Notes under the pieces: generated by a model
What the model was told of the DNA's origin: nothing
What the model saw: only the letters and a program-made list of their open reading frames with translations
Database searches by the model: none
Program-made: the position numbers and the translations under genes
Shown: positions 23,860 to 35,393 of the stretch, one piece after another
Layout: every line of letters starts with the position of its first letter
Numbering within the stretch: position 1 is the first letter of the stretch
NCBI GenBank assembly: GCA_032629725.1
Contig: JAFEVB010000027.1
Location: 62,001 to 126,000, forward strand
Source: Gremmenia infestans
Lineage: Eukaryota > Ascomycota > Leotiomycetes > Helotiales > Hamatocanthoscyphaceae
Length of the DNA stretch: 64,000 bases
Direction of reading: 5' to 3'

Positions 23860-24439
23860 TCCGAATGGAAGGTGGTATGCTTGATATACGCATGAAACTA
23901 GTTCCGCTACATAGTTTCCTATATATTTAGCTACTAAGGACGTACTCGAGTAGAATAAACATAATGGTAGCTAAATATTTGCTTCCAATTTAGAACATCC
24001 CACTGTTTGCCGTGAACTTCCGGAGTCTTGTAAAGGGTGGGGGCCGTGGTGCGGTTTAATGGTCCATACGAGGAAATCAGCTGATAATCAATCAGGTTAG
24101 TCTTGCTCTACGCCCTGGTTAAAGGATATCTAGCTTGGGCCATTTTCTACCACCAGATACTCTTCTGAGAAAGCTTGTTTAAAAGCCATCTGTAATGTCG
24201 ATAACCAATTAAAGCTGATGGCATACCGCGTGCTCTCACGGGCCACGGGCAGGCACCAGTACCCCTCCCCCTTAAATGATTCGCTTCGGCGGTTGCTCAG
24301 CAACGAACCAAAACAACCCCGCACCCCGCAGCACATACGGTATTGCAGATCCTCTAAATACTTCACAATAGAGTACAAGTAAGCGCACTTCTTTACAACA
24401 CAGGAGAGCGCCTCAACCTATACGTTAGCTATCGCAAGC
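23860..24439. other. Intergenic region
   Basis: A spacer between two plus-strand genes. I see no gene. It would hold the promoter of the four-helix membrane protein. Confidence 0.5.
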
Positions 24440-25261
24440 ATGGCCGCCGTCATCGAAGCCAAGAAAAAACACCCGGGCGAACGGCTCGCCACCTTCTTCG
24501 ACAACTTCTTCAAGACCATCCTCAGCGTCTCCACGCTCGGCGCCTCAATAACCTTTTCGAAAATAGTGGATGCGCCTACGCCACCCCTCCACGGCCCCTT
24601 CTCCTCCAACGCTGCACAGGTGTACATGGGCGTCTCATGGCTGCTGTTCCTGCTGGACCTCGCGACGACGGCTTTCGCGACGTGTGCGTTCACGCTGTAC
24701 CGACCGCAGGCGATAGCGTATTTCGGGACGGAGAATAGCGATAAAAGGCGCGTGGTCATGTGGTATGCTAGTGCGGTGTCTGCGCTGCTGTTTGGGATAC
24801 TGGTTGCTGCGTTTCTGTTTCTGGGACTGGTCGTGGTTAGCTTTGCGGGCTCGACGGGCTGGGCGGCTGTGGCGCTTTCGAGTTTTGCGGGGGTGGTGGG
24901 AGGGGTGTGTATTATTTGGCAGAGTCCGATCGGGAGTAAGGCCATTGGGGGCGTGGGGCCCAGTCGGGAGGGTACGGGGATGGATGATTATAGTGGGCAG
25001 CAGAGGATTGTGAGCTTTCAGCAGGAGGTGCTTCCTGAGCAGGATGTTGCATATTTTGAGGATGAGAAAGACGATGTTCGGGCATATAACGATGGCGTTG
25101 GGTACGATGCTGGAGGGGGGACCAGGAAGAGCTACGGGGAGATCGAACGGGGGGTTGTTGCCAAGCCGATTGTTGCTGAAGTACCTGGATATCTGGCTGA
25201 TATGCGAAGATATAGGTCCTCTAAGTCTTCGAGAGATACTGGCTATAATCCGAGGGTCTGA
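24440..25261 (+). CDS. Predicted four-helix membrane protein
   Basis: A single exon of 273 residues. Hydrophobic segments lie at about residues 24-42, 62-86, 106-138 and 143-160. They are followed by a hydrophilic tail of about 110 residues rich in Gly, Asp, Tyr and Arg. The N-terminus is short and basic (MAAVIEAKKKHPGERL). There is no recognised catalytic motif. The layout (four helices, then a long cytosolic tail) resembles many uncharacterised fungal membrane proteins. GC content at the codon third position is high in the first half, as in the MFS gene. It is convergent with the kinase-like gene, only 59 bp away. The function is unknown. Confidence 0.65.
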   Translation: MAAVIEAKKKHPGERLATFFDNFFKTILSVSTLGASITFSKIVDAPTPPLHGPFSSNAAQVYMGVSWLLFLLDLATTAFATCAFTLYRPQAIAYFGTENSDKRRVVMWYASAVSALLFGILVAAFLFLGLVVVSFAGSTGWAAVALSSFAGVVGGVCIIWQSPIGSKAIGGVGPSREGTGMDDYSGQQRIVSFQQEVLPEQDVAYFEDEKDDVRAYNDGVGYDAGGGTRKSYGEIERGVVAKPIVAEVPGYLADMRRYRSSKSSRDTGYNPRV

Positions 25262-25320
25262 TGTTGTATAACACCCGCCAGAATACTACATCAATGATTT
25301 CTAGAACTGAGCCTGTGCTT

Positions 25321-26837
25321 TTACTTTAATTCACAATCAAAAAGCACCTTTGCCAAACGACTCTTCGCTGCTTCCGGATCCCACTCAACCAGTTTACGCT
25401 CCTTCATCTCTTCTACCTTATCTTCTACAAATGGCTCAATGGCATTCCTCGCATCCTCGCTTAGAAGATGCACTCTTGTCTTCCAAAGATCGTTTTTCTC
25501 AACGCCGTCTTCCCTCCGCCCAAAAACCCTTTCATCCAAATATTTCCAGAAGACAGTATCAAACGCCCAGCTCTTCCGCGCTGCATACGTCAGCCAGAAC
25601 CTCCCTGTTTCCCAGCTCTCTCTCATATATGCCGATAACGGGAACTTCATGGCATTGGATTCAGAGCCTGCGCTCTCAGCCTTCTTTATAGCGGATAACC
25701 ATGTCTCAAGTCGAAGCTCATAATTCTTTACCCAATCGTCAATACTGGCATCCCACATTTCCGGGGTGTCAAGTAGTAACCACCACGGAGGGTCGAGAAT
25801 AAATTGTGCGGGTGCAGTATACGTAAATTCCCAATCAATAACGGAAACAACTTCATTGGCATCGTTAATTAGCATATTCCCTGGGCGAAAATCATCGCCG
25901 TAAAGGCGAAATGAGTTTAAGGGCGCAGGCAAGTGTTTTGAAGTTTTGGTCCTTGCCTGGGCAGACCAGTCATCCTCGGCAAATCCAAAAATAGAGAGTC
26001 GACCTTGCTCTGCTAGCTGACGAAAAAGTTGACGAGCAACATATTTATTTCGGCAGTCGTCCGCTGATTTGACCAAGTATTTTGTTGGAATACCAGCTGT
26101 ACTAGATGACCCCGCGCTAGGTTCATGTAGTACTCGTCTGAGGATTGGAACGTTTTATACTCTGATGATAAAAGGGCAGAAGGGATGTTGGCGAGCTGAA
26201 GCATGTCGTTTATATTTTGAGTAATGGGTCGCCCACCCACAGAAAACGAACCATCGTCCGCTTCGAGCAAGGACCCAATTCGTGGAAATTTATGGTGTGA
26301 AAGTTTCAAGATGATATTCGCAACTTTGAAATAAAGGTCTTCCAGTGTATCTTGGGAGATGTTTGGATCCAAAGCATGAGTTATCGAACGGTCAATGCCC
26401 GGTGTAGTCAGGGCATGCGACAAGGTTGACTTGTTCTGGACGTGCTCTATGATGATGTATGGCCCGACGTCAGAAAAACTGCTGTAATAAAATACCCGTG
26501 GAGTGGGTATTTTGGTATTCTGTTGGATGTACTTCGCAGTTGTGGCCTCTCGGAGAGTTTTCTCTTCCGGAAGCTGGGCTTGACTGACGGACGGCCGTCG
26601 AACCAGAACATCAAAGGCATCTTCAATGCGTATTCGATACAGATTATTGAACCCGCCAAGAATCATTGGGGTAATCCAGGTTGCTGGCTTTCCAAATTTC
26701 TCCGTCACCAGCAATTCGAGGCGACGACACATGGACTTCTTGCTCAACGCTTTCTGGGCCTCTTCCCATTCTTCGTCAATTTTATCCCACATGAGCTCGT
26801 CGAAGTCTTGTCTGGCGTTTTCCCGGATTTTTGACAT
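25321..26837 (-). pseudogene. APH/choline-kinase-like phosphotransferase with an apparent one-base frameshift
   Basis: Two overlapping frames make one protein: 26837 to about 26080 gives the N-lobe, and about 26079 to 25321 gives the C-lobe. The first half starts MSKIRENARQDFDELMWD and contains a nucleotide-loop-like LGGFNNLYRIRI, the VLVRRPS strand, and YIIIEHVQ in the hinge. The second half has SADDCRNKYVARQLFRQLA, the catalytic loop YGDDFRPGNMLI (D-x4-N kept, first His of the usual HxD replaced by Gly) and the metal-binding VIDWEFTY. Just before SADDC the frame changes with no usable intron. One base appears to be missing at an A4 run (26080-26083, plus-strand TTTT). It is either a recent pseudogene or an assembly error. 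Substrates in this fungal family are mostly unknown. Confidence 0.72.
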
Positions 26838-27535
26838 CTTGATTCGATATGAAACAACGCGAGAAGCTAGGTGGAAGATATGGTATCACTGTCGGGAAAA
26901 TTGCTACCAACGATGGAAGTCTCACAATTCGATGGCGAAGGCCAGTATGTATGTTGGCAGTTGCAGGGAGAGTGAGGACGAATATGAAAACGAAGACCGG
27001 CTAGGTATGTATGATTACTGCAAAACGGTAACCTTTGTGTGAAGACACGCAAATATATACTGAATTGAAAAAATTCTAAGTTTGTACTGTATATGTTTGT
27101 GATGTGTCTCGAAATGGCGGTGGGCTGATGGCGCCAGAAAAGACCTGTTAATAGATCTGTAAAGGTAAAGGATATATTTATTTTATTACATTAGATTATT
27201 AGGAGTAGCAAATTTATAGATACCAAAAGAATATACTTTACTATCCTAATTTAGATTAATGCTGGATTTACCTAAGTTAAAGCCGGCAATATAATCCATT
27301 GGCTTACGTCAGGTCTCCCCCCCCCCTAAGCAGGCATGGCCCGGATCCCCCCACTTTCCCCTTTCGGCCACCCCACTATATGACATATCTCACGACATCC
27401 TCCTGCCGAACAAAAACATAACATTCCTATTTTCTTTCTTTTAATTCTAGAATTGATTTCTTCTACAGCACCTCCCCTCGATGAAAGGTAGAGCCATCAA
27501 ACTCTCCTTAATCCACCTCACCGCCACTCTTCAAC
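26838..27535. promoter_or_regulatory. Divergent intergenic promoter region
   Basis: About 700 bp between the start of the kinase-like gene and the start of the maltose acetyltransferase. It includes a very AT-rich stretch at 27150-27300 and a run of nine or more C near 27320. I see no gene or specific site. Confidence 0.4.
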
Positions 27536-28381
27536 ATGGCAGCTCAACCTCCCCGTGACCTTCCCAAGGCTTCGGGGTTGCAACCTAGTATCGAGAAGAA
27601 TCCAGAACTCGTCGCCCTTGCCAGGACATACGAGAATACCCCGTGGTGTGAGGATTACGAACGTATGATATCCGGCATGCTGTGAGTACAGTACCGGACA
27701 TCCCTATCTCAACCATGAAAAGCCAAATTAGCTAACATCCAGACCCAGCTACAACTCTCTTGTGCCAGAGCTTGAAGAAGGCCGTCTACGCGCCCGGAAA
27801 CTCACCAAGAGATACTGTGATTACTTGCCCGATGACGCTACGCCGGACTCGCTTGGTGAAGAGCGCGAGAAGATGCTCAGGCAGTTGTGTGGGAAGGTTG
27901 GAAAATCGCCTTGGATTGAACCGCCGTTTTTCATGGACTACGGATGCAACATCTCTCTCGGTGATCGTTTCTACGCCAATACCAAGTAAGTTCCTCCTTT
28001 CCCCGTCTTCCGTCTTATGTCTATCTCTGTACTGACTCTTTTTCTTACTTTTTCATCAGCATGGTGATTCTCGACTGCGGACTCGTCACTATCGGCGACC
28101 GAGTCATGTTCGGGCCCTTTGTTAGCATCTACGCCGCGACGCACGAAACGGAAGTGCAGTCTCGACAGGACAACATTGAGTTTGCGCGCGAGGTGGCGAT
28201 TGGTGATGATTGTTGGATTGGTGGGAATGTTGTGATTCTGCTGGGGGTCGTGATTGGGAAGGGATGTACGATTGGGGCCGGGAGTGTGGTGACGAAGAGT
28301 GTGCCGGATTATTCGGTTGCGATTGGCAGTCCGGCGAAGGTTGTTAAGACGGTTGAGCCTCCCGTGGGGAAGGTGGAGTAA
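27536..28381 (+). CDS. Maltose O-acetyltransferase family (hexapeptide repeat)
   Basis: Three exons: 27536-27681, 27743-27985 and 28060-28381, giving 236 residues. Both introns are in phase 2 (donors GTGAGT and GTAAGT). The N-terminal domain WCEDYERMISGMLYNSLVPEL is the Mac domain typical of maltose/galactoside acetyltransferases. It is followed by the left-handed beta-helix of imperfect hexapeptides (WIEPPFFMDYGCNISLGDRF, NMVILDCGLVTIGDRVMFGPFVSIYAATH). The catalytic His lies in AATHE near residue 156, and the end is VIGKGCTIGAGSVVTKSVPDYSVAIGSPAKVV. The enzyme moves acetyl from acetyl-CoA to a sugar hydroxyl in the cytosol. The natural acceptor is not clear. Start and splice sites agree with the family alignment I recall. 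Confidence 0.92.
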
Positions 28382-29094
28382 GTCAGTCGAGCCACGGAGG
28401 GGGAAATTGCACATATGATGGGTAGTTGAGACATATGCATATGGGGGGTATAGTGTTTGGTGTTAAATGCTAGATGGATTTTTGGTTAGCGTGTTTCTGG
28501 AATCCCTCCATGAATCCTAGAAGATTGTTATAGAATAGTATTATCAGACAAGTATTAGTGTATCCCAGCTGGGCACATATCATTCAAGACGCCAAGAAGG
28601 GTTTCTTTATAAGCTGTATTCCGTGAAATTTCGACTCGGAAAAATTGTGTCCAGAATCTTGAATTTTGATGACTAGCTAGATAGTGATTTAATTTATAAA
28701 TAACACATATATACTAAATTTCATGGCATATTCTCTAAGCAGCTAGTAGGCTGTTGTCAGATTAGGGATGGTAGAGATAAGGTAAGGTGAAGGTTCTTTC
28801 AATTTTAAAATAGATAAAATAATTTCGAAAAAGCAGAAACTTCATGTATGTAGGACCCCAATAGAGGTTTTCCATCAATCTTGGTTCTCATATGAGAAAT
28901 GAGAATAAGAAGCCGAGACCAGAATTCAACTAGTCGTGATCATAATGAAGGAAATCCTCATCCCCCGAAGAAATTCAAGTTTTCCGTTTAGCAATCTGGA
29001 GGGTATGACAAGCTAGAGCGAAATGCACCGATGTGCGAATGCTACCTGGAGGTTTTATCGTTTTATCGCCTCAATTGGGATCGGGCGAATAGAC
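28382..29094. other. AT-rich intergenic region between convergent genes
   Basis: This would contain the 3' UTRs of the acetyltransferase and the zinc-finger-like gene. I see no gene or repeat. Confidence 0.5.
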
Positions 29095-31566
29095 CTAGGG
29101 CGTACCACCATACGGCGCAAAGCCTCGAAGAGCATAGGGATCATCCCACCGCTGAAGGCTTATATTCGGCATCCCACTATGTGGCATACCTCCCATATCG
29201 TAATCGCTGCCATGAAGGCCGTGGCCTGAGCTGACATCGTCATAATCTGCAGTGATGCTGTTGTTGAACTCAGGTTGGCTGAAATGCATTTGCGGCATCT
29301 GATTCTCCCATGCTCTGTTTTCTGGCAGGTTGGAAGGGTATGCATTTTGGTGGAAAGTCTGATGTCCGGTGGCGAGTGGTGCGACTAGGTTGAAGTCACC
29401 CGTCAGAGGCATTGCATGGTGAGGGCTTGGAGAGGCGTTGCTAGGAGGAAATGGAGTACCGTGAGTGATGTTCTGTGGGTTGACAAGTGTTTGCGCGTGG
29501 TCTGTGGGAACATCGTTCGTGGCGCTGGAAGCAGTTTGGGGATTGGACTGCTCTAGGCTTGGAAACGCCGAAGTGTTGGATGGTTTTGGGGAAGGGATGG
29601 GGCCAGTAGGAGTAGCACACGAATTGAAGCTTGGAGGACCACTACTACTGGAGTAGGATTTAGACGAGGTGGTTAGGTCGTTACATGTGCCAGCCAGGCT
29701 CCACACTTGGAATCCATTTTGAGCCAAAGCCATCAGTGTTGATTTCAGCTCCTGGTCAGATTTTGCGCTTCGTATATTCTCCAATCTGATTTCTATAATT
29801 ATTTCATAGACTTCTAGAAAGGTGCGAACCCCTTGGGAACGAACAGCGGGGAACATTGATAGGTTGTCATACCCTGTATCAAATTAGCTTCAGGGTTTCA
29901 AAAGGGTGAATAATAAAGCTCACATGGAGTTGGAGGGACATCGACATTGGGGAACAAAACTCTCCAAATGTCTTTCCATTTGTCCCCCTCACTCTTGGGC
30001 TTCTCCTCAGGCACGCCTTTACGTTTGCGAGCCTGTTTCTTTTCCTCGAGACTAGTCCACTGAGCATCACTAATTCCCTCCTTCATCGAGTCTGTATTGC
30101 GTGAACAGGGCACATCAAGTTGGCGGTGCCGTTCAAGCTCCGATACAGCCGAAGATCGATTGGTTCCCTTATACGTGAATGTCTTGTAGCAGCGGTCGCA
30201 TTGGACTGGATAATGCTTTCGCTTCAAATGCTCTCTGTGAGGGTCAGCGCAAATCATACAAGAAGAGACGAAAGCGCAGAGTTTACTTCAAAAGTTGGAT
30301 GGTCTTAAACCCAGGGCCTATGCAAGTACGATACTGTTTGTCATTGACTTCGCCTTCCGGGCTGTACTGCACGCAGTATCTCGAAGGCGCAAACTTGTGG
30401 AATGGACATGCGAACTTTTGGGCCGGGATAACAGTCCTGACGTCTAAATTGTTCTCCTTAAGTCTCTTGCGTCTGTTTTCATCTGCATCGTCATCATCTT
30501 CCTTGCCATCCTCATCATTAGTGCTGTCAGGTAAACCAGAAAGTCTATTGCGCTTTGAGCTGCCCGGTTTAGAAGTGCACGGTATGGTGCTTGAAGATGA
30601 AATGGGGCCTTTCTCGGTAGTACCACTTCCCCCCGAATCTGTGTTACAAGTCCTAATATTCTCTCTCCACGAGCTAACTTTCTTGGAAATGGTTTTTGAT
30701 GCGCCAGGATAAAACATACTGTATAATTGGGTAATCAAATGTGCGGCAAGCTCGAGGTCAGGATAGACTACCTGTAGTATTGCGCTCTCAAAATAGTCAT
30801 TAACTCCACTCCATTCATCATCACCACAGTCAGTCTCATTAGCACTATCTTCCTCGGACTCGCAGTCACTTTCAGTTGAGTCAGAATCAGATCCTAGCGA
30901 ATCTGATTGCTTTCTCGTATATTGAAGACCCGAGGTTTTCTTCGCGACTGGGGTATATCTTCCAGATGCAGTCCGAACTGGCAATGCTTTGATCGGATAC
31001 GGCTGTTGGTTGAAGTGGCCGATGTCAGCGCCTATGGATATGGCTGTGAGAGGGAGGTGATTGCCATAGCTATCAACATCAATGTATTTAGTTGAACTTG
31101 AAGAGGATAGAGTTGAGTCTCCCAGAGGCCTAATTTTTGGGGTGTACAGTCAGACTCGAAGTACACCGTATTTTTTGAGACATTCTTACTTAGAAGCTGT
31201 CGGCCTCCATAGTTGTTGTGGGCTCTGCGTTTGTCGGCGTTGGTAGCTGGTTTTATCCAGGAGCTCGAGTGGACTCCAGGGACCCTCAGTATCGGAGACA
31301 CCGCGGGAAAGCTGCGATTGTGTAGAATTGTTTCTTCTGCTAGCGACTAAATTATGCTCGGATGTTGAGTATTCGGAGGACGTCCTGGATGAATCATCGG
31401 TCAAAGAAGGAGTTTGACTGCCATCATCCTCGTATTCACGTGGAAGGTCGGATAAACTTCTTCGTTGGAGGTTGTGATCAGGCCCAGCCAACGTTGAGAA
31501 ATAGGAGCTTCCATATATTGTTGCTGCATGTAACTCGGTGGGTTGTCGATAGCTGTGATGGTCCAT
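29095..31566 (-). CDS. Fungal zinc-finger-like (C2H2-type) protein
   Basis: Four exons: 31190-31566, 30287-31129, 29924-30234 and 29095-29873, giving 769 residues. Introns are 47-60 bp long with phases 2, 2 and 1. The N-terminal third is Ser/Thr-rich and disordered. An acidic block (SDSDSTESDCESEEDSANE) and a second one (EDGKEDDDDADENRRKRLK), probably a nuclear signal, follow. The core at about 360-450 reads KFACPFHKFAPSRYC, YRTCIGPGFKTI, KEHLKRKHYPVQCDRCYKTF, then ELERHRQLDVPC. This is the paired Cys/His layout of a large uncharacterised Pezizomycotina family. Next is KWKDIWRVLFPNVDVPPTPWYD. The tail is rich in Pro, Asn, Gln and Ser. A role in transcription or nucleic-acid binding is inferred from the motif only. 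Confidence 0.8.
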
Positions 31567-33212
31567 GGTTTGAAACTCAGGTGGCGAGTCACCACGACGA
31601 AAAAGAGTTGAATTATATAGCAGACACGCCTAGTGAATTCGACAGAATCATTTTGTTGAACATTGTGGTGATAACCATGGCCTTTTGATCGAAAGCAGTC
31701 CAGGCTGACAGCGCATACAGGGTAGCTCCCAGAGAACACGATTCAATAAAAGGCTTATGTCCAACCAGATGTACCGAAGCATTTGCATTTTAAAAAGATT
31801 GACTCCAGTTCGCAAATGCGTTAGATGAAATCGCAGTATTTAGTTGAGAGAGCAACGCAGTGCATCTCGACCACTAAGAATCAACCTTATCTCACCTCCC
31901 CATGTAGTGGCGCTCCAATGGTGCTACCATACACTTCGGCTGCGCAATAATCAAGCATCAGGCTCCCCACGGGGCAGACGGAGCCTCAGAAAGCAAATGC
32001 TTGAATGAGTAGAACGATTGCGACAATGATTTGCGTTGTGCATAATATACTGACCCACTAGCCGACAGACTCCCCTCAACCTGAAATGCAAAACAGCTTA
32101 ACCCCATTTCTTAACAGTGTCTGCTTTGTGATGCATGTTGGTGCGGAGGGGGTATCAAGAATCAGTTGTCTTCATTTACTCATGCAAGCTCGCGCAAATA
32201 CAGCACGAAGAAGAATAATAACGAAACGCAAATGAGGGAACATTATGATTCAGTGGGTATATATTAAAGCGCCAAACCCACTAGCAAAGCCTCCTTATCG
32301 ACCGAAACAATGACCCTCCAGATGAACAAAACACAAAACAAAAGGCAAGACGGCTTCAAGCCTAAGCCAAAGCCCAAGCCGCAGCCTACAGATCCAGGTA
32401 CACACCGCATGAGCTTCTCACTTGAGCGACTGGCTGACACTGCAATAGATTACGGTGCATAAGCCGCAGTATTGACGTTGGGGGCTGCCAGCTTCCCGCG
32501 CGTTCCCTGTAAGCCACTCAATCCCTTGCAAAGTTGCACTGGCAGCTGTAGGCATTGAAGATGGCTAATTCCTAAGGGTGCATGATTGATAGACCCTCAC
32601 CGAAACGATAGAAACGAAAGAAGACAACAGGGATGTAGTAGACAAGGTTGATGTAATGTGATGGAGGTGGAGTCGAGAGCTGTGGTGGGCGGAGTTGACA
32701 AACTTGATTTATGCCTTAAATTCATGGCGAAAGCCTCTCAACTCGCACGTGCTTTCATGCTCTTCTGTAATAGTACCTTAGACGTATACTTCCTCACAAC
32801 ATACAAACTGGTAAAGGACTGAAGTATGGAGATGTTTGCAAGGGCTATTTATATTAAACAACAAGAAGTGAAGGTGAGATAAAGTCACGAGACTCGGCCC
32901 AATTCTGCACTATTTAACACTTATCTCATCCCGAGCCTGTGAAGTAACGCGAGAGAATGAATACCTGGGCGCTTTATAATTAGGTTTTGTTTCTCGGCAG
33001 ACTAATCCAAAAGTCTGTAAGGAAATTTCAGTGCCACTTGCACCTTCTCCAGTAACAACCCATCTGAAAAACAGAAAGAGCGCCCCTCATGTATGCGGGT
33101 TCTATATACTGAGCACAAGTCGTGTTGCCACTCGCTTCAAAGACATTACTTTGAAGACCGCCTCTTGCCATCTCCTCAAACAAAAGAATATACTTTACTT
33201 TATACCCCCCAT
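31567..33212. other. Intergenic region containing one candidate small ORF
   Basis: Upstream sequence of the zinc-finger-like gene and downstream sequence of the FAD oxidoreductase. The only candidate coding item is the 50-codon frame at 32310-32462, listed separately. A TATATATTAA element at 32258-32267 precedes it. Confidence 0.45.
32310..32462 (+). CDS. Candidate small ORF, Lys-Pro repeat peptide (50 aa)
   Basis: An ATG-started frame of 50 codons begins about 45 bp after a TATATATTAA element. The product has a basic N-terminus, a KPKPKPKPQP run at about residues 17-26, and an end DYGA. A GT..AG segment of 51 bp (32398-32448) with a CTGAC branch-like site could be an intron. Because 51 is a multiple of three, spliced (33 aa) and unspliced (50 aa) forms would share both ends. 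There is no signal peptide. I do not recognise a family, and chance is a real alternative. Confidence 0.22.
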   Translation: MTLQMNKTQNKRQDGFKPKPKPKPQPTDPGTHRMSFSLERLADTAIDYGA

Positions 33213-34682
33213 TTATTTCCCCCTCAAATCATCCCTCTCACTCTCCAATCTCTCCCTCGTCGTCCTAAACATCCCCGGTACACCGCTCTCCTCAAACGCC
33301 TTTCCTCCCAGCATCCCTATAACCCCCTTCATCGTAAGCCAAATAATCGGCATTCCATGACCCTCAAAGCCCGCCGCAACAAAGCATCCCTCCCGTCCAG
33401 GTACCTCCCCCACACTCGGCAACCCATCAGCATTGTAGCCCATAATGCCCGTCCAAATCTGCTCCACCATCGCACCGCTATCCTCCCACCCCACAAAATT
33501 CTCTTGCATGTAATTGTCAAAGTAATGTGCTGCGGGATCGATGAGCGTAGAGTCGTCAACGGTGTTGTACCATTCCGAGTGATCAGAGAAGAATGCGCTG
33601 CGCGCGCCGCCTACTACAATACTGCCGTCTTTCCTGGGGATGAGGTAATCGTGCGATCCTTTGGGGAGGCGCAGACCGTATGTTTTGTCTAGTTTTGGGA
33701 GGCGAGAAGATGGTGGACAGGTAATGCGACTGCATATTCCGCGACAAGGAACGATTTTGCCGGCGTATTCAGGGAGCAGGGAGGCAGTGTATCCATTTGT
33801 TGCGAAGATGATTTGTTTTGCAGATATGGGACCTCTAGGAGTGCTTGCTGTCCATAATCCGGAAGCAGAAGGGCCTGAGGAGATGGATGTGACAGGGGTG
33901 TGGGTTTGTAGGTTTAGACCTTTCTGGATCGTGTGCTTGAGGAGGGAGAGGAAAAGTTTGTAGGGCCAGACGGAGGCGGCCGTGAATGTAAAACAGCCTA
34001 CGCAGCCTTTTACTCCTGATACCTAGACTTTATTAGCTGAGCACATGATTCGAGGGGAGAGATATACTTCTTCAGCACGGTCTGCATCTGTCCACTCGAG
34101 GTCATCTATAGTGGACTTTGCTACGCCAGCCTCCTTGAGCTTGAGGTAATTAGCCTTAGCTACAGCAGCTTGCTCCGGATCGGTGTAGATATCAAAGGAC
34201 CTTGTAAGTTCAAAGTCACACTCAATGCCCTCTCTCTCCACCAGATCCGCAAAAGCATTCACGTGATCACGCTCAAATCGAGCAAATTGCTCAGCTGCTT
34301 CCAGTCCATATTCCTCAATGTAACGCGGAAGACGAGGGTAAACTGTAGGACGGATATGACCACCTGAAGGATAAGTCAGTTCCGTCGTAGAAGGTACAGA
34401 GTTCAACAGACCATTTCTCCCCGTAGCACCAGAGCACGCCTGACGCGCCTCCAGTAACACGACATTTTTCCCCGCGAACGCCTTGACCTCTTCACCGGAA
34501 AGAAGGTGATACGCGGCCGCAATACCAGCATACCCGCCGCCGATGATCAATATATCGCATTCCGCCGGCAGATCTGCCGTTGAGCGGTGGCCGTCTAGCT
34601 CGTCGAGGTCTGTACGCCAGAAGGGAGTTGTGGCGTGTGGCACCGGCAACATGGGCTGCAGATCATTTTGTATGCTATCCAT
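33213..34682 (-). CDS. FAD-dependent oxidoreductase (DAO family)
   Basis: Two exons, 34068-34682 and 33213-34022, giving 474 residues. The 45-bp intron is GTATAT..CTAG in phase 0 with a GCTAATA branch-like site. The dinucleotide-binding motif IIGGGYAGIAAAYHLL lies near residue 45, then VVLLEARQACSGATGRNGLL, the second FAD contact region of DAO proteins. A central VWPYKLFLSLLKHTIQKGL, FATNGYTASLLPEYAGKIVPCRG, and the C-terminal FAD segment FVAAGFEGHGMPIIWLTMKG follow. The pattern matches gamma-glutamylputrescine oxidase-like and other amine- or amino-acid-oxidising members. The substrate cannot be named. I start at MDSIQND. An in-frame ATG 27 codons upstream would add an unusual hydrophobic leader. 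It is cytosolic or peroxisomal, with no clear targeting signal. Confidence 0.88.
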
Positions 34683-35393
34683 TTTTGACTTGACACAGAG
34701 TTTGTAGAATAGAGAAAAAGGAAAGAATATCGGGAGAACACAGGTATGAAGTTTTGTTTGCAATTAGACCTAGGTTACGTGGGAGCCCCGCACAGAATGA
34801 TACGGCGAGTTAATTGTAGCTAGAAGGCAAGTGGCTTTGGGGATGACTGATGAGGTAACAAGACTCATCTGATCGGAATAGGAACACTATCGACTGATAA
34901 TGATACCTTTCTTCCGGCGGTGAGCGACGTCGGCCGATATCCTTGATAACAGCCCAAGCGAGTTGGAACCCCTGAAGCTAATGAATCATGTGACCTGTTC
35001 ACAAAGAGTATTTCATGGCCTTAATAAAAACTGTAATAAAAACTGTAAAGTGTTGTGGATTCGACACTATGTCTTGAAACTATAGAATAGCCAAGTTCTA
35101 GGATACAGGAAGGGTATCATGGACCCAGACGGCGCTAGCTACAGAGCTAGCGGCCGGCCAGTCACATGGAGTGGTGGGATACCGGTACTGTACTGCAACG
35201 TATACCTGTAGATAGATATCTGCAAGACCTTTTCGTGGAGTAGATGCTCGGAAGCATTATAAAAACACTTCAATTTGATAATTTTGCATCAAAACACCTA
35301 CCAACCTCCCAGGTCCTCTCTCCACACCCCCCACCCTACTCTTCCTTCTAACCTCTTTCCCATCCCCTCCTATCTCTCCCTCTCTCCATCCAC
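34683..35393. other. Intergenic region
   Basis: Promoter side of the FAD oxidoreductase and 3' side of the small secreted protein gene. It contains a pyrimidine-rich stretch at 35300-35400. I see no gene. Confidence 0.45.
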
